From Eubacterium sp. (GTDB lineage Bacteria > Bacillota > Clostridia > Oscillospirales > Acutalibacteraceae), in assembly GCA_029059925.1 (NCBI GenBank), contig JAIDVA010000046.1, positions 1-6,752 on the forward strand: a stretch of 6,752 nucleotides of DNA. The letters are read 5' to 3'. Below, piece by piece: positions 1 through 6,659 of this stretch. Numbering within the stretch: position 1 is the stretch's first letter; each line of letters begins with the position of its first letter. The notes beneath the pieces were generated by a model. That model was not told where the DNA came from. It ran no database searches and was given only the letters and a program-made list of their open reading frames with translations. The position numbers and the translations under genes were made by a program.

Positions 1-501
1 CTTGACGAGCCGACCAACCACCTTGATGCCTTTTCACGTGAAGAGCTTGAAAATACGCTTATGAATTACGAGGGCACAATGCTTATTGTGTCTCACGACA
101 GATATTTTATTAATAAGCTTGCAACAAGGATTGTAGAGCTTACACCGAATGGCTGCAATAATTACCTCGGAAATTATGATGATTACGCTGAGCACAGATA
201 TGTTGCTAAGGAAGAAAAGGCAGCTAAGGATAAGCCGAAGGTAAATGACTATAAGCTGAAAAAGGAAAGACAGAGCAATTTCAGAAAGCTGAAAACTGCC
301 CTTTCAAGATGTGAAAATGATATTGAAGAAATCGAAACAGCGATTGCTGAGATTGAAGAAAAGCTAACCAATGCACCTTATGACGAGCTTATGCAGCTTA
401 CAGAAAAGCTTAATGAGTTAACACAAAAGCGTGATTCCCTTTATGAACAGTGGGAGCAGACTTCAGCAGAGCTTGAGGACTACAGTGATCTTGATGTCTG
501 A
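1..501 (+). CDS. ABC-F family ATPase, C-terminal part (5' end outside window)
   Basis: The reading frame is open from base 1 and encodes the last 166 residues of an ABC-F protein. These are soluble twin-ATPase proteins without membrane domains that act on the ribosome (translation factors or antibiotic protection). The visible part opens exactly at the Walker B and D-loop of the second ATPase domain (LDEPTNHLD, catalytic Glu at visible residue 3), followed by the H-switch IVSHDRYF (His at visible residue 32). After about residue 65 comes a Lys-rich linker and a heptad-like charged stretch (about residues 80-162), matching the C-terminal coiled-coil extension of Uup/YdiF-type members. The first ATPase domain, the interdomain linker and the start codon are missing because of the window edge, so the subfamily and any resistance role cannot be judged. 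No terminator is visible in the 54 bases before the next gene, so read-through is possible. Confidence 0.93.
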   Translation, partial: LDEPTNHLDAFSREELENTLMNYEGTMLIVSHDRYFINKLATRIVELTPNGCNNYLGNYDDYAEHRYVAKEEKAAKDKPKVNDYKLKKERQSNFRKLKTALSRCENDIEEIETAIAEIEEKLTNAPYDELMQLTEKLNELTQKRDSLYEQWEQTSAELEDYSDLDV

Positions 502-555
502 TTTTAGCTCTACATTATTATATACTTATTTCTATATTGTAAAAAGAGGATTGAA

Positions 556-1779
556 ATGGCGAAGATAGTTGTTATCGGCGGCGGAGCTGCAGGGCTTTTG
601 TGTGCTGCCAAAAGTGCACTTAATGGTAATGATGTAACTGTACTTGAAAAAATGGAGCGCCCTGCAAGAAAGCTTATGATTACAGGCAAGGGCAGATGTA
701 ATGTTACAAATGCAACCTTTGAGCTTGATGATTTGATTTCATATGTGCCGACCAATCCTCGTTTTATGTATTCTGCTTTTTCAAATTTTATGCCGTATGA
801 TACGATGGCACTTTTTGAGGAGCTTGGTGTACCGCTTAAAATTGAAAGGGGAAACAGGGTTTTTCCACAGAGTGACAAAGCGGTTGACATTGTTGACGCA
901 CTTGTAAATTACTGTAAGGACAGCGGTGCGCAGATTGTTCATGCCTGTGCGAAGGCTTTCGAATGTGACGGCACACGGATTACATCGGTTATTCTTGATG
1001 ATAAAACAAAAATCAAATGCGATAAGGTTGCTGTTTGTACAGGCGGTAAAAGCTATCCGTTGACAGGCTCAACAGGCGACGGCTATGCCCTTGCAAAATC
1101 AGTTGGTCATACAGTTACCGAGATTAAGCCGAGCCTTGTCCCTTTAGTCTGCTCGAATAATTTTGTGCCAAAGCTTCAGGGCTTGTCTCCTAAAAATATT
1201 TCAATTAAGCTGTTTGAAAATAATAAGGTGATTTATTCCGATTTTGGAGAAATGCTGTTTACACATTATGGAATTTCAGGGCCTGTTATCCTTTCAGCAT
1301 CAAGCCATATAAGAAAGATGGGCAAAAAGGAATATAAAATTTCAATCGACTTAAAGCCGGCACTTGATGAGCAAGCACTTGATAAACGCTTACAACGTGA
1401 TTTTTCTGAGCAGTCAAATAAAGATTTTATAAATTCCTTAAATAAGCTATTGCCTAAAAAACTAATTCCTGTTATAGTTTTACTTAGCGGTATTGAGCCA
1501 TCAACTAAGGTGAATCAAATTACAAAGGAGCAAAGGCAAAGTCTTGTAAAGCTGATTAAAAATCTTACGGTTGATGTGTCAGCTTTCCGTCCTGTTGAGG
1601 ATGCAATCATAACGTCAGGCGGTATAAGTGTGAAAGAAATTGACCCTAAAACGATGAAATCAAAAATAATGGATAATCTCTATTTTGCAGGAGAGGTTAT
1701 TGACGTTGATGCCTACACAGGCGGTTTTAATCTGCAGATTGCATTTTCAACCGCAGTGCTGTGTGCACAGAATATGTAA
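556..1779 (+). CDS. HI0933/YhiN/BaiN-family FAD-dependent oxidoreductase
   Basis: This 407-residue flavoprotein is of normal family length. The N-terminus has the dinucleotide-binding Rossmann motif VIGGGAAGL (residues 6-14), followed by the family hallmark RKLMITGKGRCNVTN (38-52). The C-terminus has GGISVKEIDPKTM (355-367) and the FAD-contacting segment FAGEVIDVDAYTGGFNLQ (377-394). These identify the family often annotated as aminoacetone oxidase-like or NAD(P)/FAD-dependent oxidoreductase. Its named members include E. coli YhiN and clostridial BaiN, the latter reported in bile-acid 7-dehydroxylation. The substrate of this protein cannot be read from sequence, and the core-gene setting argues for a housekeeping role rather than bile-acid metabolism. 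The ATG is preceded by AGAGGA (545-550) with a 5-base spacer. The next gene, cmk, follows after 22 bases, so they are probably co-transcribed. Family assignment is firm; function is unknown. Confidence 0.93.
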   Translation: MAKIVVIGGGAAGLLCAAKSALNGNDVTVLEKMERPARKLMITGKGRCNVTNATFELDDLISYVPTNPRFMYSAFSNFMPYDTMALFEELGVPLKIERGNRVFPQSDKAVDIVDALVNYCKDSGAQIVHACAKAFECDGTRITSVILDDKTKIKCDKVAVCTGGKSYPLTGSTGDGYALAKSVGHTVTEIKPSLVPLVCSNNFVPKLQGLSPKNISIKLFENNKVIYSDFGEMLFTHYGISGPVILSASSHIRKMGKKEYKISIDLKPALDEQALDKRLQRDFSEQSNKDFINSLNKLLPKKLIPVIVLLSGIEPSTKVNQITKEQRQSLVKLIKNLTVDVSAFRPVEDAIITSGGISVKEIDPKTMKSKIMDNLYFAGEVIDVDAYTGGFNLQIAFSTAVLCAQNM

Positions 1780-1801
1780 ATAGACAAGAGGAGTAACGAT
1801 A

Positions 1802-2467
1802 ATGATTAATGTTGCAATTGACGGACCTGCAGGTGCAGGAAAATCAACCATTGCAAAGGCAGCAGCCAAGGAGCTTGGATTTATATATGTTGACACAGGT
1901 GCACTTTACAGAACAATCGCACTCAGTGCGTCACGTCTTGGTGTGCTCGATAATGATGATAAAATAATCTTAATGCTTAAAGACATAACGGTTAAGCTTG
2001 GTTTTGCTGATGACGGTACACAGTGCGTGTATCTTAACGGTGAGGATGTTTCCTCACAAATCCGCACACCTGAAATCTCAATGGGAGCATCAAAGGTTTC
2101 TGCTATACCTAAAGTACGTGAATTCTTGCTGGATTTGCAAAGGAATATTGCTGCTGAAAATAATGTGATTATGGACGGCAGAGATATTGCAACTGTTGTT
2201 CTTCCAAATGCCAATCCTAAGATTTTTCTTTTTGCTTCACCGGAATGCAGGGCGCAACGAAGGTATAAAGAGCTTATTGAAAAAGGCGAAAAGGTAACCT
2301 ATGAAGAGGTTCTGGCAGATGTGAATCAGCGTGACTATCAGGACTCACATCGTGCAGTTGCACCATTGAAGCCTACCGATGAATCAATAATGGCTGATAC
2401 CTCTGCACTTACACTTGAGCAGTCTATCAGCATGATTATAGATACAATAAAGGCTAATATAAATTGA
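1802..2467 (+). CDS. cmk: Cytidylate kinase
   Basis: The product phosphorylates CMP and dCMP with ATP to CDP and dCDP in the cytoplasm, recycling nucleotides from RNA turnover and phospholipid synthesis. The 221 residues are the usual length of the short bacterial form. Visible motifs are the P-loop GPAGAGKST (8-16), DTGALYRT (31-38) of the nucleotide-binding region, MDGRDIATVVLP (124-135), the Arg-rich lid segment CRAQRRYKEL (149-158), and RDYQDSHRAVAPLKP (177-191), characteristic of Cmk and distinct from adenylate or guanylate kinase. The ATG has an AAGAGGAG ribosome site (1786-1793) 8 bases upstream. The gene lies 22 bases after the flavoprotein gene and 19 bases before the acyltransferase gene. 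The order cmk, plsC, ispH-S1 is, from memory, a recurrent clostridial arrangement, so this looks like an ancestral operon. No key residue appears to be missing. Confidence 0.97.
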   Translation: MINVAIDGPAGAGKSTIAKAAAKELGFIYVDTGALYRTIALSASRLGVLDNDDKIILMLKDITVKLGFADDGTQCVYLNGEDVSSQIRTPEISMGASKVSAIPKVREFLLDLQRNIAAENNVIMDGRDIATVVLPNANPKIFLFASPECRAQRRYKELIEKGEKVTYEEVLADVNQRDYQDSHRAVAPLKPTDESIMADTSALTLEQSISMIIDTIKANIN

Positions 2468-2472
2468 AAGAT

Positions 2473-2489
2473 AAGGAGAATATGAATTG
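2473..2489 (+). promoter_or_regulatory. RBS deciding a TTG start for the acyltransferase gene
   Basis: AAGGAG (2473-2478) lies 8 bases before TTG at 2487. A nearer ATG at 2482 is out of frame, reads only two codons before a stop, and is just 3 bases from the ribosome site. The frame of the TTG has a stop at 2472-2474, so TTG is the only sensible start before Met14. Confidence 0.75.
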
Positions 2490-3143
2490 AAAGAGTTTGA
2501 TTATTCACAGGTAAAGCATTATAAAATGTACAATTTCATCAAGTGTGTTTTCAGACCGCTTGTCAAAATTGTTTACAAAATGGAGTTTAAGGGTCTTGAG
2601 AATGTGCCCAAGGATAATACCAATTACATAGTAGCAATCAATCATACCTGCGCACTTGACCCTGTGTTTGTTGCTTGCCCTAAGAATGTGCCTGCACTTC
2701 ACTTTATGGCAAAGGTTGAGCTGTTTAAAAATCCGATTGCCGCATGGTTTATTACACATATGTATGGATTCCCTGTTAAGCGCGGTAAGGGTGATACCTC
2801 TGCAATTGATTATGGTATTAAGATTATCGAGGAAGGTCACGTAATGGCTATCTGCCCTGAAGGTAAGCGTGTCAAGGATAAGGATGGCGTACCTCAGCGT
2901 GCCAAAGCAGGTGTTGCTGTAATTGCAAAGGCAACGGGTGCGGATGTTCTGCCTGTTGCTATCTGCTGCGACGGAAAAATTAAGGCAGGCAAAAAGGTTA
3001 CTGTTTCATATGGCAAAATAATTAAAAATTCAGATATGGGGCTTGATAAATCGGATATAGGTCCTCACGATATCAAAAATGCAGCGAATATGGTAATGGA
3101 TAATATCACATCTCTTTGGGAGGCTGAGAGGAATATTGACTGA
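2487..3143 (+). CDS. plsC: PlsC-type 1-acylglycerol-3-phosphate acyltransferase
   Basis: The likely reaction is transfer of a fatty acyl group to lysophosphatidic acid, giving phosphatidic acid, the precursor of membrane phospholipids, at the inner face of the membrane. The 218-residue length is typical of short PlsC proteins. All four acyltransferase blocks are visible: NHTCALD (52-58, the catalytic H-x4-D), GFPVKRG (94-100), PEGKR (124-128, equivalent to PEGTR) and ADVLPVAI (152-159). There is no cleavable signal peptide. The segment around residues 15-30 is moderately hydrophobic and could help membrane association. Translation starts at TTG 2487 behind a good ribosome site. The stop codon overlaps the start of the next gene, implying translational coupling. 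Substrate preference within the PlsC superfamily (lysophosphatidate or another lysolipid) is inferred from family and operon context, not shown by the sequence. Confidence 0.92.
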   Translation: MKEFDYSQVKHYKMYNFIKCVFRPLVKIVYKMEFKGLENVPKDNTNYIVAINHTCALDPVFVACPKNVPALHFMAKVELFKNPIAAWFITHMYGFPVKRGKGDTSAIDYGIKIIEEGHVMAICPEGKRVKDKDGVPQRAKAGVAVIAKATGADVLPVAICCDGKIKAGKKVTVSYGKIIKNSDMGLDKSDIGPHDIKNAANMVMDNITSLWEAERNID

Positions 3144-5217
3144 TTATAATTTGTCTCAGAATACAGCTGAGATTCGGCTTGCCGAAACAGCAGGCTTTTG
3201 CTTTGGCGTTGACAGGGCAGTTAACCTTGTCTATGAACTTGTTGAAAAGGGTGAAAAGGTCTGTACTCTAGGTCCTATTATTCACAACAGTCAGCTTGTG
3301 TCTGATTTAGAATCAAAGGGTGTTAAAATAATTGATGACATATCTCAATGTCCGCAAGGCTATACTGTTGTAATCAGAACTCATGGTGTTGAAAAAAGTG
3401 TTATTGATTGTGCAGCTAAGAATAATGTTGATTTTATTAATGCTACCTGTCCTTTTGTTTTGAAAATTCATAAAATTGTCGGTGAGCAGGAGGATGGAAC
3501 GGTCACTCTGATTGCCGGTGACGAAAAACATCCCGAGGTTATGGGTATACGTTCTTACTGCAAGGGTGAGAGCTTTGTGTTTAAAAATCAGGATGAGCTT
3601 GAAAAAATCCTGAGCAAGCACAATTTATGTGAAGAAAAATCACTTATTTGTGTCTCACAGACCACTTTTTCATTAAATGAATGGAAAAAATGCGAGAAAA
3701 TTCTAAAAAAACTATATACAAATTGCAGAATTTATAGTACAATATGTAATGCTACAGCTGATAGACAGGAAGAGGCTGCCTCAATTTCAAAAATGGCAGA
3801 CGCTATGATTGTCATTGGCGGTAGACATTCATCAAACACCTGTAAGCTAAGGGATGTTTGCAAGGTCAACTGCGATACTTTCCTCATTGAAACCGCAGAT
3901 GAGCTTAAGACAATCGACCTTTTGGCATATAAGGTTGTTGGTGTTACAGCCGGGGCCTCGACACCCTCGGTTATTATTAAGGAGGTACTAAAAACCATGT
4001 CCGAAGAAATTATTGAAAAGGAAGTTGAAACAACTTCAGCCGTAACTGAAGAAGTTGTGGAGACAGCAGATACCGCTGATAAAGCCGATAAGGCTGCTGT
4101 CAAAGCATCTGCTGATGGTGAGGCAACCTTCGAAGAAATGCTTGAAGAATCATTCAGAGAAGACGAAAACAGCAAGGTAGTTAAGGGTACTGTTGTCAAC
4201 ATCACACCTACTGAGGTATTTGTTGATGTTGAGGGCAGAAAGCAGACAGGCGTTATTGCGTTCGATGACCTTTCATCTGAGCCAATCAGCGATCCTAAGG
4301 ATGCAGTAAGCATCGGCGACGTTCTTGATCTTGTAATCATGAAGACTGATGACAGCGAAGGTGTGCTCAAGCTTTCTAAGAAGCTTGTTGACCAGTATAA
4401 GGGCTGGGAGAATATCGTAGCTGCTAAGGAGTCTGATGAAGTATTAGAGGGTACCGTCATTTCTGTAGTAAAGGGTGGCGTTATCGTTGTTTCCAAGGGT
4501 AGCCGTGTATTCGTTCCTGCATCTCTTACAGGTGTTCCTCGCGGTCAGGAGTTAGATGTTCTTAAGGGTGCAGTAGTTCGCTTCAGAATTATTGACATCA
4601 ATGCTGCAAGAAAGCGTGCAGTAGGCTCTATTAAGGTTGTTGCTAACGAAGAAAAGAAGGCTCAGCAGGAAGCATTATGGTCTAGCCTTGAAGAGGGTAA
4701 GGTTCTTAACGGTACAGTTAAGTCACTTACAAGCTATGGTGCTTTTGTTGATATCGGTGGTATGGACGGTATGATTCATATCAGCGAGCTTTCATGGAAC
4801 AGAATTAAACATCCGTCAGAGGTTGTTAACGTTGGCGATGTTGTTGAGGTTACAATCAAAAAGCTTGACGATGAAAACAAGAAGATTTCTCTTGGCTTCA
4901 AGAAGCTTGAGGACAACCCATGGGAGATTCTTAAGAGAGATTATCCTGTAGGTACAGATTGCAAGGCTAAGGTTGTAAGCATTGCTGCATTCGGCGCATT
5001 TGCAAATGTTATCCCTGGTATTGATGGTCTTATCCATATCAGCCAGATTTCATGGGAGAGAGTTAAGACTCCGGCTGACGTTCTCAATGTTGGCGATGAA
5101 GTTGATGTTAGAATCATTGATATCGATTTTGATAAGAAGAGAGTTTCTCTTTCAATGAAGGAACTTGCTGAAAAGCCTGAAGATACAATTGAGGCTCTTT
5201 CAGACGATGCTGAATAA
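3136..5217 (+). CDS. ispH: IspH (HMBPP reductase) fused to four ribosomal-protein-S1-type domains
   Basis: Residues 1-287 form a full IspH, the 4Fe-4S enzyme that reduces HMBPP to IPP and DMAPP in the last MEP-pathway step. Cluster cysteines align as C22 (GFCFGV), C105 (NATCPF) and C204 (STICNAT). Substrate residues include H50, H83, H132 and E134 (HPEV), the SQTT motif (174-177), S232-S233-N234 and S275. An acidic, Ala-rich linker spans about 291-330. Residues 331-340 (TFEEMLEESF) resemble the start of E. coli S1, which docks on protein S2. Four S1 domains follow at about 347-416, 435-500, 521-589 and 606-675; the last two are the most canonical (YGAFVDIGGMDGMIHIS). The start is TTG, 8 bases inside plsC, with GAGAGG just upstream. 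Such fusions are known in Clostridia. A second, stronger start at 3997 (Met288) may give free S1, and lysine codon use shifts there. Confidence 0.95.
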   Translation: MTDYNLSQNTAEIRLAETAGFCFGVDRAVNLVYELVEKGEKVCTLGPIIHNSQLVSDLESKGVKIIDDISQCPQGYTVVIRTHGVEKSVIDCAAKNNVDFINATCPFVLKIHKIVGEQEDGTVTLIAGDEKHPEVMGIRSYCKGESFVFKNQDELEKILSKHNLCEEKSLICVSQTTFSLNEWKKCEKILKKLYTNCRIYSTICNATADRQEEAASISKMADAMIVIGGRHSSNTCKLRDVCKVNCDTFLIETADELKTIDLLAYKVVGVTAGASTPSVIIKEVLKTMSEEIIEKEVETTSAVTEEVVETADTADKADKAAVKASADGEATFEEMLEESFREDENSKVVKGTVVNITPTEVFVDVEGRKQTGVIAFDDLSSEPISDPKDAVSIGDVLDLVIMKTDDSEGVLKLSKKLVDQYKGWENIVAAKESDEVLEGTVISVVKGGVIVVSKGSRVFVPASLTGVPRGQELDVLKGAVVRFRIIDINAARKRAVGSIKVVANEEKKAQQEALWSSLEEGKVLNGTVKSLTSYGAFVDIGGMDGMIHISELSWNRIKHPSEVVNVGDVVEVTIKKLDDENKKISLGFKKLEDNPWEILKRDYPVGTDCKAKVVSIAAFGAFANVIPGIDGLIHISQISWERVKTPADVLNVGDEVDVRIIDIDFDKKRVSLSMKELAEKPEDTIEALSDDAE
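3979..3999 (+). promoter_or_regulatory. Internal Shine-Dalgarno and ATG start for a free S1 protein
   Basis: AAGGAGG (3979-3985) is a full match to the anti-SD complement. It lies 11 bases before an in-frame ATG (3997) that is Met288 of the fusion, exactly between the last IspH motif (AGASTPSVIIKEV) and the S1 linker. Initiation here would give a 406-residue protein with all four S1 domains. The spacer is slightly longer than ideal. The AAGGAGG is also read as Lys-Glu-Val codons of IspH, so part of the match could be chance. The change of codon use downstream supports real use. Confidence 0.6.
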
Positions 5218-5229
5218 TCAATAATACAT

Positions 5230-5259
5230 AATCCGAGCTGTAATGGCTCGGATTTTTTT
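5230..5259 (+). terminator. Intrinsic terminator of the cmk-plsC-ispH-S1 run
   Basis: A perfect 9-bp stem, AATCCGAGC (5230-5238) with GCTCGGATT (5246-5254), encloses a 7-base loop and runs into seven consecutive T (5253-5259). It starts 12 bases after the fusion stop codon, which is the expected place for the operon end. Confidence 0.92.
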
Positions 5260-5345
5260 GTAATATTAGTGTTAGCTGGTGTTTTGTTTAATATAGTATG
5301 GACACACAATGTGCTCCGGTAAATTCACGTGTTGGTTTATAACAA
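5260..5345. other. Intergenic gap between convergent transcription units
   Basis: This short spacer separates the two terminators. I see no gene, promoter or repeat in it. Confidence 0.6.
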
Positions 5346-5378
5346 AAAACGCAGGGTATAAAAAATACCTTGCGTTTT
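5346..5378 (-). terminator. Intrinsic terminator of metA, possibly bidirectional
   Basis: A 14-position inverted repeat has arms 5346-5359 and 5365-5378 and a 5-base loop. The outer part is AAAACGCA against TGCGTTTT. On the minus strand the hairpin begins 13 bases after the metA stop and ends in a run of six T that continues as GTT, so it fits as the metA terminator. On the + strand a T-rich tail (TTTTATCTTTT) also follows. The single imperfect pair (5354/5370) is a G-U wobble in + strand RNA but a C-A mismatch in minus strand RNA. Confidence 0.85.
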
Positions 5379-5391
5379 ATCTTTTATTGAA

Positions 5392-6306
5392 TTACAGCTG
5401 ACTTAAATCATATGGCGTTTTCTGATATACAAAGTAATTAAGCCAATTTGAGAAAATCAGACTTGCGCTGCTTTTCCAGCTCATAATAGGTACTAATTTC
5501 TCATCGTTGTTAGGGAAGTAGTTATAAGGTATATCAATATCAAGTCCTTTTGCTTTATCTCTGAAATACTCCTTAGCAAGCGTATCTCGGTCATATTCAC
5601 TGTGACCTGTAACAAAAAACTGCCTGCAATCCATATCAGATACAATATGCACACCTGATATTTCACTGTATGATATGATTTGCAGCTGCTTAACCTGCGC
5701 AATATCCTGCCGCCTTATATCAGTATGTCGCGAATGAGGAACATAATATTCATCATCAAGTCCTCTCATAAGCGGATGAGTAACATCAAGACTTCTGTGC
5801 GGGAATACACCAAACATCTTTTTTGGAAGCTTATGCTTCTTTATACCATAATGGTAATAAAGGCCTGCCTGAGCGCCCCAGCAGATATGAAATGTACTGT
5901 ACACATTTTTCTTGCTCCATTCCATAATTCTGCACAGCTCATCCCAATAATCAACCTCTTCATATTCAAGATGCTCAACAGGTGCTCCGGTAATAATCAT
6001 TCCGTCATATCTGTTATCTTTTATATCATTAAATACTTTATAGAATTTATCCATGTGACTTTTTGATACATTCTTTGAAATATGGCTTTCGACCTGAAGA
6101 AAATCAATATCCACCTGTAAAGGAGAATTACTCAGAAGTCTCAACAGCTGGGTCTCAGTCTCGAGCTTTGTGGGCATAAGATTAAGTATTATTATTTTAA
6201 GTGGTCTGATATCCTGCATATCAGCTCGCATATTGCTCATAACAAATATGTTCTCTATTTCAAGATTTTGTTTTGCAGGTAATGCGTCATCAATTCTGAT
6301 TGGCAT
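5392..6306 (-). CDS. metA: Homoserine O-acyltransferase MetA, predicted to use acetyl-CoA
   Basis: The product activates homoserine by O-acylation, the first dedicated step of methionine synthesis, in the cytoplasm. The 304 residues are collinear with E. coli MetA from the N-terminal MPIR to the C-terminal NWLNYFVYQKTPYDL. Visible features are the catalytic nucleophile C142 (HICWGAQAG), H235 and E237 of the triad (TGHSEYD), K47 (MPTKLET) and R249 (YFRD). Residue 111, in TGAPVEHLEY, is Glu. In this family Glu111 goes with acetyl-CoA use and Gly111 (E. coli) with succinyl-CoA, so O-acetylhomoserine is the predicted product. The ATG has AAGGAG (6315-6320) with an 8-base spacer, an extended -10 promoter upstream and a terminator downstream, so it looks monocistronic. 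I see no SAM riboswitch or T-box in its short AT-rich leader. It converges on the ispH-S1 operon, with no functional link apparent. Confidence 0.96.
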   Translation of the reverse strand: MPIRIDDALPAKQNLEIENIFVMSNMRADMQDIRPLKIIILNLMPTKLETETQLLRLLSNSPLQVDIDFLQVESHISKNVSKSHMDKFYKVFNDIKDNRYDGMIITGAPVEHLEYEEVDYWDELCRIMEWSKKNVYSTFHICWGAQAGLYYHYGIKKHKLPKKMFGVFPHRSLDVTHPLMRGLDDEYYVPHSRHTDIRRQDIAQVKQLQIISYSEISGVHIVSDMDCRQFFVTGHSEYDRDTLAKEYFRDKAKGLDIDIPYNYFPNNDEKLVPIMSWKSSASLIFSNWLNYFVYQKTPYDLSQL

Positions 6307-6389
6307 AATATCAGCTCCTTCATATAATGTATTATATTATATATAATAACATATAAATTATTTAATTGCCATAACTAAGCAACTATATG

Positions 6390-6418
6390 ATTATATCAAA
6401 TAAAAATTTCATTTGCAA
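6390..6418 (-). promoter_or_regulatory. metA promoter (extended -10)
   Basis: Read on the minus strand: TTGCAA (6418-6413), a 17-base spacer, then TATAAT (6395-6390) preceded by TGA, giving a consensus extended -10 (TGnTATAAT). The predicted start near 6383 leaves a leader of about 75 bases. That leader is almost pure A/T and contains a 14-base AT palindrome at 6335-6348, which may be no more than composition. Confidence 0.65.
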
Positions 6419-6469
6419 CTGATAATTTTTGTATAAACTGCCATTATTGAATTTTTTTGCAAATTAGTG

Positions 6470-6497
6470 TTGACTTTTTTCAAAAAAATGGTAAAAT
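6470..6497 (+). promoter_or_regulatory. Strong + strand promoter P1
   Basis: TTGACT (6470-6475), a 16-base spacer and TAAAAT (6492-6497), with TGG directly before the -10 (extended -10). An A/T-rich tract lies upstream (6451-6466). It points away from metA and shares the pattern GTGTTGAC...TGG-T with P2, 190 bases downstream. Predicted start near 6504. Confidence 0.65.
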
Positions 6498-6506
6498 AAT
6501 GTCACT

Positions 6507-6550
6507 GCTTGAGAGACACGAGCTTAGCAAAAAGCAAATGTCTCAAAGGC
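6507..6550 (+). other. RNA hairpin in the P1 leader
   Basis: TTGAGA (6509-6514) pairs with TCTCAA (6541-6546). After a two-base GA bulge, CA (6517-6518) pairs with TG (6539-6540). An inner stem GCTT (6522-6525) with AAGC (6532-6535) caps it. No T-run follows, so it is not an intrinsic terminator. Confidence 0.5.
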
Positions 6551-6584
6551 TTAATATATAATACCAGTTGATTTCAAATGCTTT

Positions 6585-6597
6585 TGTTCATTGAAAA
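6585..6597 (+). promoter_or_regulatory. boxA-like antitermination element
   Basis: TGTTCATTGAAAA differs by one base from the TGTTCTTTGAAAA form of boxA seen in Bacillota rRNA leaders, where NusB and S10 load antitermination factors. A second partial match, GTTCTTCGAAAC, follows at 6602-6613. The motif is short and A/T-rich, so chance cannot be excluded. Confidence 0.4.
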
Positions 6598-6600
6598 TAA

Positions 6601-6639
6601 GGTTCTTCGAAACACCCGGGAGGGTATGAAAAAAGAACT
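6601..6639 (+). other. RNA hairpin with GNRA-like loop between P1 and P2
   Basis: GGTTCTT (6601-6607) pairs with AAGAACT (6633-6639; the outermost pair is G-U). Past an internal loop, ACCC (6614-6617) pairs with GGGT (6622-6625) around the tetraloop GGGA. It is followed by A-rich rather than T-rich sequence, so it is not an intrinsic terminator on the + strand. Confidence 0.45.
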
Positions 6640-6659
6640 GAAAAAGATGAAAAAAGGTG

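Noticed and set aside
491..521. Possible promoter before the flavoprotein gene (TTGATG, then TATTAT)
   Set aside because: The spacer is 19 bases and the -35 lies inside the ABC-F coding sequence; too weak to call.
510..890. Minus-strand open frame of 126 codons across the start of the flavoprotein gene
   Set aside because: It overlaps a certain gene in antisense and shows no motif or ribosome site of its own.
3738..3743. TACAAT as an internal promoter inside the IspH part that could drive S1
   Set aside because: No -35 hexamer at proper spacing and no TG extension.
3732..4496. Long open frame on the minus strand (254 codons) inside the ispH-S1 gene
   Set aside because: It is the antisense shadow of the fusion gene: Ser/Thr-rich and low in complexity, without a ribosome site or family resemblance.
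6307..6389. SAM riboswitch or T-box before metA
   Set aside because: The leader is only about 75 bases, almost pure A/T, and lacks the conserved cores or a terminator hairpin.
6557..6562. A perfect TATAAT between P1 and P2
   Set aside because: No acceptable -35 at 15-19 bases upstream and no TG extension; the surrounding DNA is AT-rich, so chance is likely.
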